From: Planktotalea frisia
Lineage (GTDB): Bacteria; Pseudomonadota; Alphaproteobacteria; Rhodobacterales; Rhodobacteraceae
Direction: 5' to 3'
Length of the DNA: 47,260 nucleotides
NCBI RefSeq assembly: GCF_001890925.1
Contig: NZ_MLCB01000099.1
Location: 1 to 47,260, forward strand
Shown piece after piece: positions 17,790-27,006 of this stretch. The stretch's first letter is position 1, and each line of letters begins with the position of its first letter. The notes below the pieces were generated by a model. That model was not told where the DNA came from and made no database searches. It saw only the letters and a list, made by a program, of their open reading frames with translations. The translations under genes and the position numbers were made by a program.

Positions 17790-19055
17790 TTAGGGGGAAA
17801 TTTCTTCCATCTGCTCCTCAATTGCGTTTTCGATCGCAATTTCTTGCGCAACCTCAACGAAGACCGGAGAAGACGACGGCATAATTGCCTGAAAACCTGC
17901 GGTGTCATCGACAGAGGGCGACGCACGCTGTGTCATACGGAAAGCCGCGTAGACTGCGATGGCCATCATGAGAGCCCCGATCAACCCAAAGAAAGCACCA
18001 GGCCCAACAGTCGTCATCAGCCAACCCGTAACAATAGGGCCAGAAATCGCACCGAGCCCACTGACGAAAACCATGCCACCAGAGGCGGCAGCCATGTCTT
18101 CATGCTCAAGAAAGTCGTTGGTGTACGCGAGAAACAGCGAATAGAGCGGGTTAGATGTGCCCCCAATGACAAAAGCTGCAGCCAATAAGATAATGATGTC
18201 TTCCCCCCAAATGACTGCAACAATTGAGGCAACGCCCCCCAAAGCCGCGGTCAAAAGGATTAAGAAACGGCGATCCATCCGGTCCGAGATATAGCCCAAA
18301 GGATATTGCATAATCAAAGCGCCGACATAGAACGCCGACACAAAAAGCGAGATTTGCGCGATGCTAAGCCCTGCTTTACCGCCATAAACCGCAGCCATGC
18401 CGAACTGCGCCGAAAACACGCCACCGAGCAGGAACATGCCAACCACGCCAAGCGGGGACACTTCGTAGAGCTTTTTAAGCGACATAGGCTTGGTCGTATC
18501 GAATGCAGGAGTCGGCGTGATCGATAGCAAAATAGGGGCAAACGCGACGGAGACCAAAACCGAAGGGATAATGAACAATATGTAGCCAGAAGGATCGCCA
18601 AGCAGCAACACACCTTGCGCCGCAACGATACCGATCATCTGAACAATCATATAGAGCGACAAAGTCTGCCCGCGGTTTTCATTTGTCGCAGAGTTATTCA
18701 GCCAGCTCTCTGCGGTCACATAAACAGCCGAGAAACAAAAACCGATAATGACACGACCAACCATCCACGCTTCTGCATTTGCAAGTGCAGGATAAAGGAT
18801 CAGAACGGCCGAAATGAGCGAGCCAAGCGCCGCAAAGACCCGCACATGCCCGACGCGACGGATCATTTCAGGGGCAGCATGCGACCCCCCTAGAAAGCCG
18901 ACGAAATAGGCAGACATGACGAGCGACATCTCGAAGGTCGAAAATCCCTCTATCTCACCGCGCACACCCAAAAGCGTGCCTTGCAAGCCATTGCCAAGCA
19001 TCAAGAGCATCATACCGAGCAAAAGTGCCCATGAATTTTGAAGAACTGAAAACAC
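17790..19055 (-). CDS. MFS transporter
   Basis: A 421-residue inner-membrane protein with twelve hydrophobic segments. The MFS loop 2-3 motif appears as GGSHAAPEMIRRVGHVRVF, and the mid-protein loop as GYISDRMDRRFL, both typical of the YfkF/YcaD-like branch. The C-terminal ~45 residues are hydrophilic and end in an acidic patch (EEQMEEISP). Start codon is GTG at 19055, placing the first membrane segment right after the start. Substrate unknown. It follows queA after 98 bases on the same strand; that gap contains only a short GCGAC/GTCGC hairpin. Confidence 0.85.
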   Translation of the reverse strand: MFSVLQNSWALLLGMMLLMLGNGLQGTLLGVRGEIEGFSTFEMSLVMSAYFVGFLGGSHAAPEMIRRVGHVRVFAALGSLISAVLILYPALANAEAWMVGRVIIGFCFSAVYVTAESWLNNSATNENRGQTLSLYMIVQMIGIVAAQGVLLLGDPSGYILFIIPSVLVSVAFAPILLSITPTPAFDTTKPMSLKKLYEVSPLGVVGMFLLGGVFSAQFGMAAVYGGKAGLSIAQISLFVSAFYVGALIMQYPLGYISDRMDRRFLILLTAALGGVASIVAVIWGEDIIILLAAAFVIGGTSNPLYSLFLAYTNDFLEHEDMAAASGGMVFVSGLGAISGPIVTGWLMTTVGPGAFFGLIGALMMAIAVYAAFRMTQRASPSVDDTAGFQAIMPSSSPVFVEVAQEIAIENAIEEQMEEISP

Positions 19056-19153
19056 CGCACGCCCCGCATGACAGAATGATTAAGATTCGAGCGCTATACC
19101 TGTTCGCTCTAAACAACTGGTTTACACGCGACACACTATGTCGCTGCGGCGAA

Positions 19154-20212
19154 CTATTTCGAGGGCACCAAGAGCGAGCTGTCACCATAAGAAAAGAAGC
19201 GGTAATTCTCTGCGATGGCGTGCGCATAGATCTCATCCATGCGCGCTTTGCCCATCAAAGCAGCGACCAGCATCATCAACGTGCTCTTGGGTAGATGAAA
19301 GTTCGTCATCAGCGCATCAGCAACGTTAAATTTGAAACCGGGGTAGATGAAAATATCGGTTTCCCCTTCCCACGGCGCAATTTCACCGCTTGCGGCAGCG
19401 GCGCTTTCGATCAAGCGCAGCGCAGTTGTGCCAACTGGGATGACACGACGCCCTTCCTTTTTTGCTCGCAAGATCTGATCTGCGGCGGTCGCGCTGACCT
19501 GTCCCCATTCCGCATGCATCTTGTGGGTTGTCACATCATCGACCTTTACAGGCAGAAACGTCCCTGCCCCGACATGCAGCGTGACATGCGCAAATTCAAC
19601 GCCGCGCCCGCGCAGGTTTTCAAGCAAGTCCTCATCGAAATGGAGCGACGCCGTTGGCGCCGCGACCGCGCCGGAATGCTCTGCAAACACTGTTTGGTAA
19701 TCGTCTTTGTCCTGCTCATCTGCCGCGCGTTTGGCCGCGATATATGGCGGCAAAGGCATTGCGCCCGCATCCGCCAAAGCCGCGTCGAAATCATCCCCTT
19801 GAAGGTTGAACTTTAGCACACCTTGACCGACTTCTTTGCCTGTCAATGTCGCACTCAGCACATCGGAAAAGACGATGACTTCCCCCTCTTTCACCTTGCG
19901 CAGCGGCTTGATCAGCGCGCGCCAGCTGCCTTGGTCCGCGCTTGGCTCTAACAACGTCACTTCAATCTTTGCTTCGCCCGATCCATGTTCGCTTTCGCGG
20001 CGGCGTAGACCGAACAGACGCGCGGGTATGACTTTAGTATTGTTCAAAACCAGCACATCACCGGGCAGAAATATCTCTGGCAAATCATAGACATGCCAAT
20101 CTTGGATACTTCCAGCCTGCGCCAGTAACAAACGCGCGGAGGAACGCGGGGAAACAGGTCGTGTTGCAATCAAACGATCCGGCAGATCAAAATCAAAGTC
20201 ACTTAATTTCAT
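19154..20212 (-). CDS. queA: S-adenosylmethionine:tRNA ribosyltransferase-isomerase
   Basis: QueA transfers and isomerises the ribosyl part of SAM onto preQ1 in tRNA, giving epoxyqueuosine in the wobble position of GUN anticodons. Recognisable segments are [35 protein letters not shown], the [10 protein letters not shown] region, PPYI and [21 protein letters not shown], ending with FYLPKST-type [18 protein letters not shown]. The 352-residue length is normal. The start at 20212 is fixed by the conserved N-terminus. It lies 6 bases after the large AsmA-like gene and is likely co-transcribed with it. No other queuosine gene is in the window. Confidence 0.96.
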   Translation of the reverse strand: MKLSDFDFDLPDRLIATRPVSPRSSARLLLAQAGSIQDWHVYDLPEIFLPGDVLVLNNTKVIPARLFGLRRRESEHGSGEAKIEVTLLEPSADQGSWRALIKPLRKVKEGEVIVFSDVLSATLTGKEVGQGVLKFNLQGDDFDAALADAGAMPLPPYIAAKRAADEQDKDDYQTVFAEHSGAVAAPTASLHFDEDLLENLRGRGVEFAHVTLHVGAGTFLPVKVDDVTTHKMHAEWGQVSATAADQILRAKKEGRRVIPVGTTALRLIESAAAASGEIAPWEGETDIFIYPGFKFNVADALMTNFHLPKSTLMMLVAALMGKARMDEIYAHAIAENYRFFSYGDSSLLVPSK

Positions 20213-20218
20213 TGGTCT

Positions 20219-23200
20219 TTACTGGCTCAACTTAGGAGGAGGACGGCGGAATATTTCACGAAACATTCCTGGGGTGAACAGGCTAAGCGGATTTACATCA
20301 AATTTGGGCGCACTCGCAGGTCCGCGCGCGTTGAAGTTGAAGCCAATAAGCCCCTCACCCCGTCGGGTAAAGATCGAACCGATCCCATTGATTACGAAAA
20401 ACGGTGAGACGACACCCTGCATATCTAGCTGTTTGTTTGCGACGTCATAATATCCATCAACCGAAAAGCCGAGCGAGGGCCCAATCGCGTTTCCTTCGGA
20501 CACCACAATCGTTTTGGGTGTGATCCTGAATGTGCTGTTCACATCCGTAAACACAAGGCCGCGCCCATCGAGTTGCTCGAGCAGTCCAATCCCGCTGGCC
20601 GCACTCAAAAGTGCCAAAGCAGGCGGCGCATCACGCAAACGCAGATTTTTAATGTTGAGGTTGCCGTCATATTGGCCCGCCGCCTCTCGCGGAAACAGAT
20701 TCAGCGTCATCGCGCCCTCGTTGGCATTCTTCAACAAGCCCGCATCGCTCAAGGTCGCCCCTGCATTTGCACTGGTGATCTGCACCGCTGTACGCCCGTT
20801 GCGCGGTGTGGTGCGTCCTTCGATCCGCCCTTTGCCATTCAGACGTGCGTTGAAGTTTCCATTCAGGCCACCACTTGATTGAAACTGACCTTCAAAATTG
20901 CGCAATGCGATTTCTTTTGTGACCTGCATGCGATCCAGCGACACATTCAAAGGGGTTGCGCCCGCGCTCGCAGCACCCGCGTTTTGAGCAGGTATGCGGC
21001 GCAGGTCCAAGAAACCACCATTGAGTGACACCGCCGGCGACGCATTGCGTCCGCGTCCCGTCAGTGTCACGGGGGAGTCGAGCCAATCCCCGACCTGAAC
21101 ACGCCCGAACTGCGCACGCTCTAGAATGCCTGACGCGCTGATCGTGATGGAACCATTCGCCTTCAATCCCGGCGCATCAAAAGCCAAGCTTTCGACCACA
21201 GGCGGGCCTGTCTTTTTGCTGCCAAGCACGCCACGTACGTTCAGCGATCCGCGCGCATTGGCAGATTTGCGATAGCCAAGCGGTGCAATCGCCACATTCA
21301 GTCCACGCAGATTAGAGCTGAGCGCAAAGCGCGCGGGTCCATCCGCGCGCAGATCAAGCGTCACATCCCCACGGCCTTTTCCCGAGATCGAGCCCGGCGG
21401 CAGACCAATATTGAACGTCTCAACAAATTTGTCCGACAACTCCACTTGGCCGCTCAAGCGACTGCCTGCCCTAGCTTTACCAAGCGGCATACGCCACGTG
21501 CCTTCCACCGGTATTGCATCAATGCGTCCAGCACCTGTCAGCGTGATTTCATCGGTTTTTGCACGCAGCGCCAAACGCTCAGCAGCAATGAGCCGCCCTG
21601 CGACCAAGCGATCGCTTCGCACGTTCGTGATGTCCCCCGCGATGTTGAAATTAATCTCAGACGCTGGGATCTTTTGCTTCAGCGCGAACCCGATGTCGCC
21701 GCTCACATTTGCGCGCCCTTCTGCCAGATTTACTGATTGGCCCGCTTTACTCAAAAACGCAAACGGCTCTTGGTCAAGCAAAGACAAGGCCGCCGTCACG
21801 CTGCTTTGAGTTGTGAGTTGCACATTTGCCGGCGCGCCGCGAACGCTCACATCCGGAATTTCAAAGACTGTTCCGCTTACGTCGATGCGACCGCCTTCTG
21901 GGGGCGTCACATAGCCAGCTTCGGTCGCCGCCAAAAAACGCGCCCCTTCAAGACGCACATATCCACGCGCCCCGTTTATGGGCGGCATCGATTTCATAAA
22001 GCGCAGCGAGGCGTCATCATAAGCGAAATCTAAATGCAGATCTGGCGGCGCATCAGGCACAGCACGAAAGGCAAGGCGCGCATTTTTGATGTCACCTTGC
22101 AGGATATTCTGCTCGATCCAATCGTGGGTCTTGGGCTTCACACTATCCGGCCAAACCGCCAAGACACGTTTGATATCAAGTGTATCCGCACGCGCATCGA
22201 GTGCAACGCGCCAGCCCTCGTCGCCGATATCAGCGCGACCACTTGCAATAAGCGTTTGATCGCCCTCGCGCAAAACCAACTGACCGATATCAAGTCGAAA
22301 CGGATCAAACACGACCCGCATATCCAGATCCGCTTGTTCCAACGTCACAGGTGTTGCGTAAAGCTGATTGGGATTGGCGCGCACGCTGCTGAGACGAAAC
22401 TGCCCGAGCAACTCTTCTGGCCAGCCAGCTTCGGCATTTTGGAGGCGCGCAAATCCTTCACCGCGCGCTTCGATCCATGCAGATTTCACAATGACTTCTG
22501 AGAATTCCAAAGTGTTCTGGTTCGGATCGAAGGCGAAATAGGCTTGCGCCCCGTCAAACGGGATAGGTTTTGCTTCATCTTCAGGCTGTACGACGCCTTT
22601 GCCGATTTGCAGCGTCGCGTTAAGCAACCCCAAGTTGCCCTTGTCATCCACTTGCGTGCGTAGAGAACCCGAAATCGGTGCTCTCAAAGCTTCCATCCAA
22701 GCCATCGCACCACTTTGGCTGGCAATATCCTCAGACGGCGCATCCGCCAGCGAAACGCCAATCCGCGCAGCGGGTGAGCCGATTTCGCTCTCGTAGCTCA
22801 ACTCTAAAGTGGTTGCATAGTCCTGCCCGCCTAGCAGCGCAAAATCAGCACCGATCGAAAGGACCTCGTTTCTGGCTGTGACCCGCATCCGGCCGCCATC
22901 AACCGTCCAAGCCCGCCCCGCGCGCGCATCTTCATAAAGCACCGTAAGGCTCGTCGCATCCACTTCGCGCAGGTAGCGAAGTTCTGGCGCAACAAGCAAC
23001 TGATCAAGCCGTTCCACCAACTCGATCAGGCTCGCCCCCTCGCCACTGGCTTGCAGCGCAGAGCCGATAGTCAGATCAAATCCCCCATCACGGTCACGGC
23101 GCAACTTCATCAGGGCACCAGAGAGCGAAATTTTCTTTGGCAAAAACTGCCCACGCACTGCGGCGGGAAACGACGCGCGCACACTGAGCTCGCCCAAGGA

Positions 23201-23530
23201 GGCAAAGGGCAGCCCTGTGTCATCCTTCACCGTCACATTTTGAAAAAATACACGCGGGCTGAGATCAGAGCGTTCAACGCGCAAGGACATTGTGCCGATC
23301 CCCACATCGACGCCGGGCAAAGCTTGCGCAATCTTGCGATCAATCTGCTCTTGCAACCAATCAGGAGCTTCAATGTCGCGCCCGACCAGTAGTATAAAGC
23401 CTATCGCCAAAGCCACGGCAAAACCGCCAAGCCCCGTCAAAACTGCACGCGTCGCGTACCATCCCCAAGGATGCTTTACGCGCGCACCCGCTTGGGGTGC
23501 GTCTGTTGGCGTGTGCGGCGCATCGCTCAT
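20219..23530 (-). CDS. Large AsmA/YhdP-like envelope protein (DUF3971)
   Basis: A 1103-residue protein with a single membrane anchor (~30-50, AVLTGLGGFAVALAIGFILL) and a long periplasmic part made of beta-rich repeats. This is the pattern of the AsmA/TamB/YhdP family, whose members form hydrophobic grooves that move phospholipids between inner and outer membranes. The C-terminal region (GNLNIKNLRLRDAPPALALL, LDGRGLVFTDVNSTFRI, NGIGSIFTRRGEGLIGFNF) matches AsmA-like C-terminal domains, and the middle fits DUF3971. I place the start at the ATG at 23530 (MSDAPHTP), not the upstream TTG. It heads a run with queA and is divergent from bcp. Confidence 0.85.
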   Translation of the reverse strand: MSDAPHTPTDAPQAGARVKHPWGWYATRAVLTGLGGFAVALAIGFILLVGRDIEAPDWLQEQIDRKIAQALPGVDVGIGTMSLRVERSDLSPRVFFQNVTVKDDTGLPFASLGELSVRASFPAAVRGQFLPKKISLSGALMKLRRDRDGGFDLTIGSALQASGEGASLIELVERLDQLLVAPELRYLREVDATSLTVLYEDARAGRAWTVDGGRMRVTARNEVLSIGADFALLGGQDYATTLELSYESEIGSPAARIGVSLADAPSEDIASQSGAMAWMEALRAPISGSLRTQVDDKGNLGLLNATLQIGKGVVQPEDEAKPIPFDGAQAYFAFDPNQNTLEFSEVIVKSAWIEARGEGFARLQNAEAGWPEELLGQFRLSSVRANPNQLYATPVTLEQADLDMRVVFDPFRLDIGQLVLREGDQTLIASGRADIGDEGWRVALDARADTLDIKRVLAVWPDSVKPKTHDWIEQNILQGDIKNARLAFRAVPDAPPDLHLDFAYDDASLRFMKSMPPINGARGYVRLEGARFLAATEAGYVTPPEGGRIDVSGTVFEIPDVSVRGAPANVQLTTQSSVTAALSLLDQEPFAFLSKAGQSVNLAEGRANVSGDIGFALKQKIPASEINFNIAGDITNVRSDRLVAGRLIAAERLALRAKTDEITLTGAGRIDAIPVEGTWRMPLGKARAGSRLSGQVELSDKFVETFNIGLPPGSISGKGRGDVTLDLRADGPARFALSSNLRGLNVAIAPLGYRKSANARGSLNVRGVLGSKKTGPPVVESLAFDAPGLKANGSITISASGILERAQFGRVQVGDWLDSPVTLTGRGRNASPAVSLNGGFLDLRRIPAQNAGAASAGATPLNVSLDRMQVTKEIALRNFEGQFQSSGGLNGNFNARLNGKGRIEGRTTPRNGRTAVQITSANAGATLSDAGLLKNANEGAMTLNLFPREAAGQYDGNLNIKNLRLRDAPPALALLSAASGIGLLEQLDGRGLVFTDVNSTFRITPKTIVVSEGNAIGPSLGFSVDGYYDVANKQLDMQGVVSPFFVINGIGSIFTRRGEGLIGFNFNARGPASAPKFDVNPLSLFTPGMFREIFRRPPPKLSQ

Positions 23531-23626
23531 ATTTGTCGGCTTAGCCCTTTGCGTCAAAGCTGGCGTTCTCTTGATCCGCCTCTTCTAATATGAAACGTAG
23601 TGCAAGCAAAACCAAGGAGATGCCAC

Positions 23627-24094
23627 ATGATTGATATCGGTGATAAAGCGCCTGACTTTAACCTGCCAGCAAGCGGCGAAACCGCCCAATTGAGCCTTGC
23701 GGATGCAAAGGGCCCTTTGGTGCTCTTCTTTTACCCACGCGACGACACCCCCGGCTGCACAAAAGAAGCGATTGCCTTCACAGGTATGGAAGCTGATTTT
23801 GCAGCTCTTGGCGTCACGATTTGGGGAATTTCCGCAGATAGCGTTGCCAGCCACGAGAAGTTCGCGGCGAAACACGCACTCTCCATGCCACTACTCTCTG
23901 ATGAAGATAATGCAGTGTGCGAAGCATTTGGCGTTTGGAAAGAAAAGAACATGTACGGCAAAAAGTTCTTCGGAATTGAGCGTGCAACGTTTTTGATCAA
24001 TGCAGATGGCACAATCGCGCAGGCGTGGCGCAAAGTGAAAGTCCCGGGCCACGCAGAAGCAGTGCTTGAAGCCGCAAAAGCGCTTAGCGCATGA
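23627..24094 (+). CDS. bcp: Thioredoxin-dependent peroxiredoxin (BCP type)
   Basis: A 155-residue cytoplasmic peroxiredoxin that reduces hydrogen and organic peroxides. The active-site segment is FFYPRDDTPGCTKEAIAFTG with peroxidatic Cys44. Many BCP proteins carry a resolving Cys five residues later (CTKEAC); here that position is Ile. The only other Cys visible is in NAVCEAFGVW (~96), so resolution may use that Cys or an external thiol. The start at 23627 follows AAGGAG with good spacing; the upstream in-frame start is not used. The gene overlaps the DUF455 gene by ATGA, suggesting coupled expression. Confidence 0.93.
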   Translation: MIDIGDKAPDFNLPASGETAQLSLADAKGPLVLFFYPRDDTPGCTKEAIAFTGMEADFAALGVTIWGISADSVASHEKFAAKHALSMPLLSDEDNAVCEAFGVWKEKNMYGKKFFGIERATFLINADGTIAQAWRKVKVPGHAEAVLEAAKALSA

Positions 24095-24918
24095 AACCTT
24101 TGGCGCAGATGGCCTTGGATGTGTTGCAAACCGCAGATGGGCGCGAAAAAACCGCGCTTTCACATAAATACGCGGCTGAGTGGCGCGCAGCGCGCAAAAA
24201 CGGCGATGCCGTCGAGATTGGCAGCGCCAACCCACCAATGCACCCTGCCCGACCGTCTGCGCCTGAACTGCTGTCGCCGCGTGATGTGCCACGACGCAAG
24301 CCCGGCTCCCCTGAGGGGCGCATCGCTTTGCTACATGCGGTCGCACATATCGAACTCAACGCAGTCGATTTGCACTGGGACATCATCGCGCGCTTTTGCC
24401 ATATTCCTCTGCCCACGGGATTTTTTGACGACTGGGTCAGCGCGGCAGATGACGAATCCAAACATTTCAATCTGATGTGCGACTGCCTTGAAGAATTGGG
24501 CAGTTTTTACGGCGCCTTGCCTGCACATGCTGGCATGTGGCGTGCCGCAGAAGACACCGCAGAGGATTTCATGGGGCGTTTGGCTGTCGTTCCGATGGTG
24601 TTAGAAGCGCGCGGACTTGATGTGACACCGGGCATGATCAAAGTATTTCAAAACGCCAAAGCAAAAAGCGCCGTTGCCGCGCTAGAAACCATCTACGCCG
24701 AAGAAGTCAGTCACGTGGCATACGGCTCAAAGTGGTTCAATTTTATGTGTGGGCGTGAAAACACCGACCCGAAAGAAGTGTTCCACACACTCGTGCGTAA
24801 ATATATCCACAGCACCTTGAAGCCACCGTTCAACGAAGAAAAGCGCGCGGATGCGGGAATTCCTCCTGACTTTTACTGGCCTCTGACCGAAGACTTACCA
24901 ACCAAAGATCATGCTTGA
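24091..24918 (+). CDS. DUF455 ferritin-like protein
   Basis: A 275-residue protein of the DUF455 family, which has a ferritin-like four-helix core. Carboxylate/His metal-ligand helices are visible: HAVAHIELNAVDLHWDIIARF (~87-107), DDESKHFNLMCDCLEELGSFYG (~124-145), MVLEARGLDVTPGM (~170) and YAEEVSHVAYGSKWFNFMC (~205-223), each with the E-x-x-H-type spacing of di-iron proteins. The enzymatic role is not known. Coupling to a peroxiredoxin (ATGA overlap) points to a metal or peroxide-related job, which is inference. No DNA-binding or membrane segment is seen. Confidence 0.88.
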   Translation: MKPLAQMALDVLQTADGREKTALSHKYAAEWRAARKNGDAVEIGSANPPMHPARPSAPELLSPRDVPRRKPGSPEGRIALLHAVAHIELNAVDLHWDIIARFCHIPLPTGFFDDWVSAADDESKHFNLMCDCLEELGSFYGALPAHAGMWRAAEDTAEDFMGRLAVVPMVLEARGLDVTPGMIKVFQNAKAKSAVAALETIYAEEVSHVAYGSKWFNFMCGRENTDPKEVFHTLVRKYIHSTLKPPFNEEKRADAGIPPDFYWPLTEDLPTKDHA

Positions 24919-25135
24919 CCTAGAGATCAAGTCATTGAGTTCGGCGATTTATTGCCACAATTTACCTCTAAAACGTGCCACAGTCGCACAGTAGCTTTCA
25001 AATAACTTGCGCCATTGGACCCTGCTGGCTATTCAGGCAACCAAGGTGCCGTGGGACTTTCACTCAAGTCCCGAAATGAGCGCTATATGTTGGGCTGGGA
25101 CGAAAAGGGATGCTGGTTTGCGAAAACGGCTTTCG
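24919..25135 (+). promoter_or_regulatory. Leader region of the M23 peptidase-bactofilin pair
   Basis: A 217-b gap. Near its 3' end lies a perfect 7-bp hairpin, GGGACTT (25053-25059) with AAGTCCC (25066-25072), preceded by a weaker GGCA/TGCC hairpin (25037-25050). A possible promoter is TTGAGT-N17-CAATTT near 24936, which is weak. No protein-coding frame with a start and ribosome site stands out. Confidence 0.4.
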
Positions 25136-26419
25136 ATGAAAATTAATATGCTCTTGGAGCGTCACTTCCCCGAGCGCAGGCTATTCCTGCGCTCTGATGC
25201 TGACACGCGCTTTATCCGCTTGCGTCCTGTGACGCAGATGGTTGGGTTTGCGGGTGCTGCCGCGATTGTTGCTTGGGCGATTATTGCGACCTCTATCCTT
25301 TTGATGGACAGCATTGGTTCTGGGAACTTCCGCGACCAAGCGAAGCGCGATCAAAATGCCTATGAGAGGCGTTTGAATGAGCTTTCCGCAGAACGCGATT
25401 CTCGTGCAGCCGAAGCTTTGGCCGCGCAAGAACGCTTTAATGCGGCGCTTAGTCAGATCTCTATAATGCAATCCGAACTCCTGAATTCCGAAACGCGTCG
25501 TCGCGAATTGGAAACCGGGATTGAGGTGATCCAAACAACCCTGCGCAAAACGATGAAAGATCGTGAAGCAGCGCGCGATAAGGTAGCCGAACTATCTGAA
25601 GGTGGTGCGACCTCAACTGGGACGAGTGCGACTGACGATGCAGCGGTTAATTTCTTGACCACAGCACTCGAAGCGACCGCCCAAGAACGAGATCAGGTTG
25701 TGGCTGACGCCCAAGACGCACTGGTCCAAGCAGATGAAATGAAGGCCGAAATCGAAGAGATGGCCGACAAGAACGACCAGATCTTCCGTCAACTCGAAGA
25801 AGCGATGACAGTTTCAGTCAAGCCACTGGACAAAATGTTCAAAGCCGCGGGCATGAACACAGATCGCATTCTAAACGAAGTGCGCAAAGGGTATTCCGGC
25901 CAAGGTGGTCCTTTGATGCCTCTGAGCTTCTCGACACGTGGCAATGCTGAAACGGCAGACACGAACCGTGCGAACGACATCCTGAAAGATATGGATCGTT
26001 TGAACCTTTACCGGATCGCTGCGCAAAAAGCGCCCTTCGCGAACCCGGTCAAATCCTCCTTCCGCTTCACATCCGGCTTTGGCTATCGCTGGGGTCGCAT
26101 GCACAAAGGCACTGACTTTGCTGCGCCACATGGCACACCGATCTATTCCACCGCAGACGGCGTCGTCACACATGCAGGCTGGCTGTCTGGCTATGGTAAG
26201 CTGATCAAGATTCAACACCAATTCGGAATCGAAACCCGCTACGCGCATTTGTCAAAATTTCGCGTGAAGGTTGGACAAAGGGTCTCGCGTGGACAACGTA
26301 TTGGTGATATGGGCAATACAGGACGCTCTACCGGCACGCATTTACACTACGAAGTTCGCGTCGGCGGGAAAGCCGTCAATCCGATGATATTCATTAAGGC
26401 TGCAAACGATGTTTTCTAA
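25136..26419 (+). CDS. M23 family peptidoglycan endopeptidase
   Basis: A 427-residue membrane-anchored LytM-type protease that cuts peptide crosslinks in peptidoglycan. After a short cytoplasmic stretch there is one membrane helix (~36-58, VGFAGAAAIVAWAIIATSILLM), a long coiled coil (~65-240, rich in Glu/Ala/Arg/Gln) and the catalytic domain (~315-420). Zinc and catalytic residues are complete: HKGTDFAAP, YAHLSKF and HLHYEVRVGG. I place the start at 25136 (MKINMLLERH), since upstream codons read as unstructured sequence; 25148 is possible. The 3' end overlaps the bactofilin start by 11 bases, so the two are translated together. M23-bactofilin pairs are known from Helicobacter and Caulobacter relatives. 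Confidence 0.9.
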   Translation: MKINMLLERHFPERRLFLRSDADTRFIRLRPVTQMVGFAGAAAIVAWAIIATSILLMDSIGSGNFRDQAKRDQNAYERRLNELSAERDSRAAEALAAQERFNAALSQISIMQSELLNSETRRRELETGIEVIQTTLRKTMKDREAARDKVAELSEGGATSTGTSATDDAAVNFLTTALEATAQERDQVVADAQDALVQADEMKAEIEEMADKNDQIFRQLEEAMTVSVKPLDKMFKAAGMNTDRILNEVRKGYSGQGGPLMPLSFSTRGNAETADTNRANDILKDMDRLNLYRIAAQKAPFANPVKSSFRFTSGFGYRWGRMHKGTDFAAPHGTPIYSTADGVVTHAGWLSGYGKLIKIQHQFGIETRYAHLSKFRVKVGQRVSRGQRIGDMGNTGRSTGTHLHYEVRVGGKAVNPMIFIKAANDVF

Positions 26420-26924
26420 AAGCAAAATCAATGAACCCGGCCCTAAGGCAGACGGTTCAACACCAAGCACTCCGGACGCGCCTGCATCGTCAGCCGCCCC
26501 TGCGGTTCCACCGCGCTCTACGGATTTCAAAGCGTCTGCACCAAAGGCCAAGCCGCCTGCGTCCACGCTGTCCGCTGATCTGCACATCACTGGAAACCTA
26601 AAGACAACCGGCGACATTCAGGTCGAAGGCACTGTTGAGGGCGACATCCGTGCGCACCTGCTGACAATCGGGGAAACCGCGACGATCAAAGGCGAAGTCA
26701 TTGCTGATGACGTTGTCGTCAACGGTCGCATCGTTGGCCGTGTACGTGGCTTGAAAGTGCGTCTGACTTCGACTGCACGTGTTGAGGGTGACATCATCCA
26801 CAAGACAATCGCGATCGAAAGCGGTGCGCATTTTGAAGGCTCTGTGCAGCGTCAGGACGATCCGCTCAACACCAAAGGTGCGAGCAAAATTCCAACAGGC
26901 AGCACTGCGCCGAAAACCGAGTGA
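26409..26924 (+). CDS. Bactofilin (polymer-forming cytoskeletal protein)
   Basis: A 171-residue bactofilin. A Pro/Ala-rich N-terminal tail (~1-50) leads into a right-handed beta-helix core (~55-140) with the family's regular hydrophobic repeats: LHITGNLKTTGDIQVEGTVE, DIRAHLLTIGETATIKGEV and VNGRIVGRVRGLKVRL. A disordered tail follows. Bactofilins polymerise without nucleotide and position cell-wall enzymes and shape determinants at the membrane. The partner is very likely the M23 peptidase encoded directly upstream with an 11-b overlap; this matches the CcmA/Csd1 arrangement known for cell shape control. A terminator follows the stop. Confidence 0.93.
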   Translation: MFSKSKINEPGPKADGSTPSTPDAPASSAAPAVPPRSTDFKASAPKAKPPASTLSADLHITGNLKTTGDIQVEGTVEGDIRAHLLTIGETATIKGEVIADDVVVNGRIVGRVRGLKVRLTSTARVEGDIIHKTIAIESGAHFEGSVQRQDDPLNTKGASKIPTGSTAPKTE

Positions 26925-26948
26925 TTTTTTCACTCGACAAGAACTCGG

Positions 26949-26976
26949 AAAAGGGTCGCGTTTTGCGGCCCTTTTT
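26949..26976 (+). terminator. Rho-independent terminator after the bactofilin gene
   Basis: The stem AAGGGTCGC (26951-26959) with GCGGCCCTT (26965-26973) has one T-G wobble and a 5-b loop, and is followed by a T tract. It lies 27 bases after the bactofilin stop and only ~31 bases before the rsgA start. Confidence 0.85.
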
Positions 26977-27006
26977 CATGTTCGCCCTTCAAGACATGAG
27001 CTTATC

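Noticed and set aside
19128-19144. GCGAC/GTCGC hairpin as a queA terminator
   Set aside because: Five pairs with a 7-b loop and no U tract on either strand.
26779-27006. N-terminal extension of rsgA back to 26779
   Set aside because: It overlaps the 3' end of the bactofilin gene and a terminator; RsgA homologues start near 27007.
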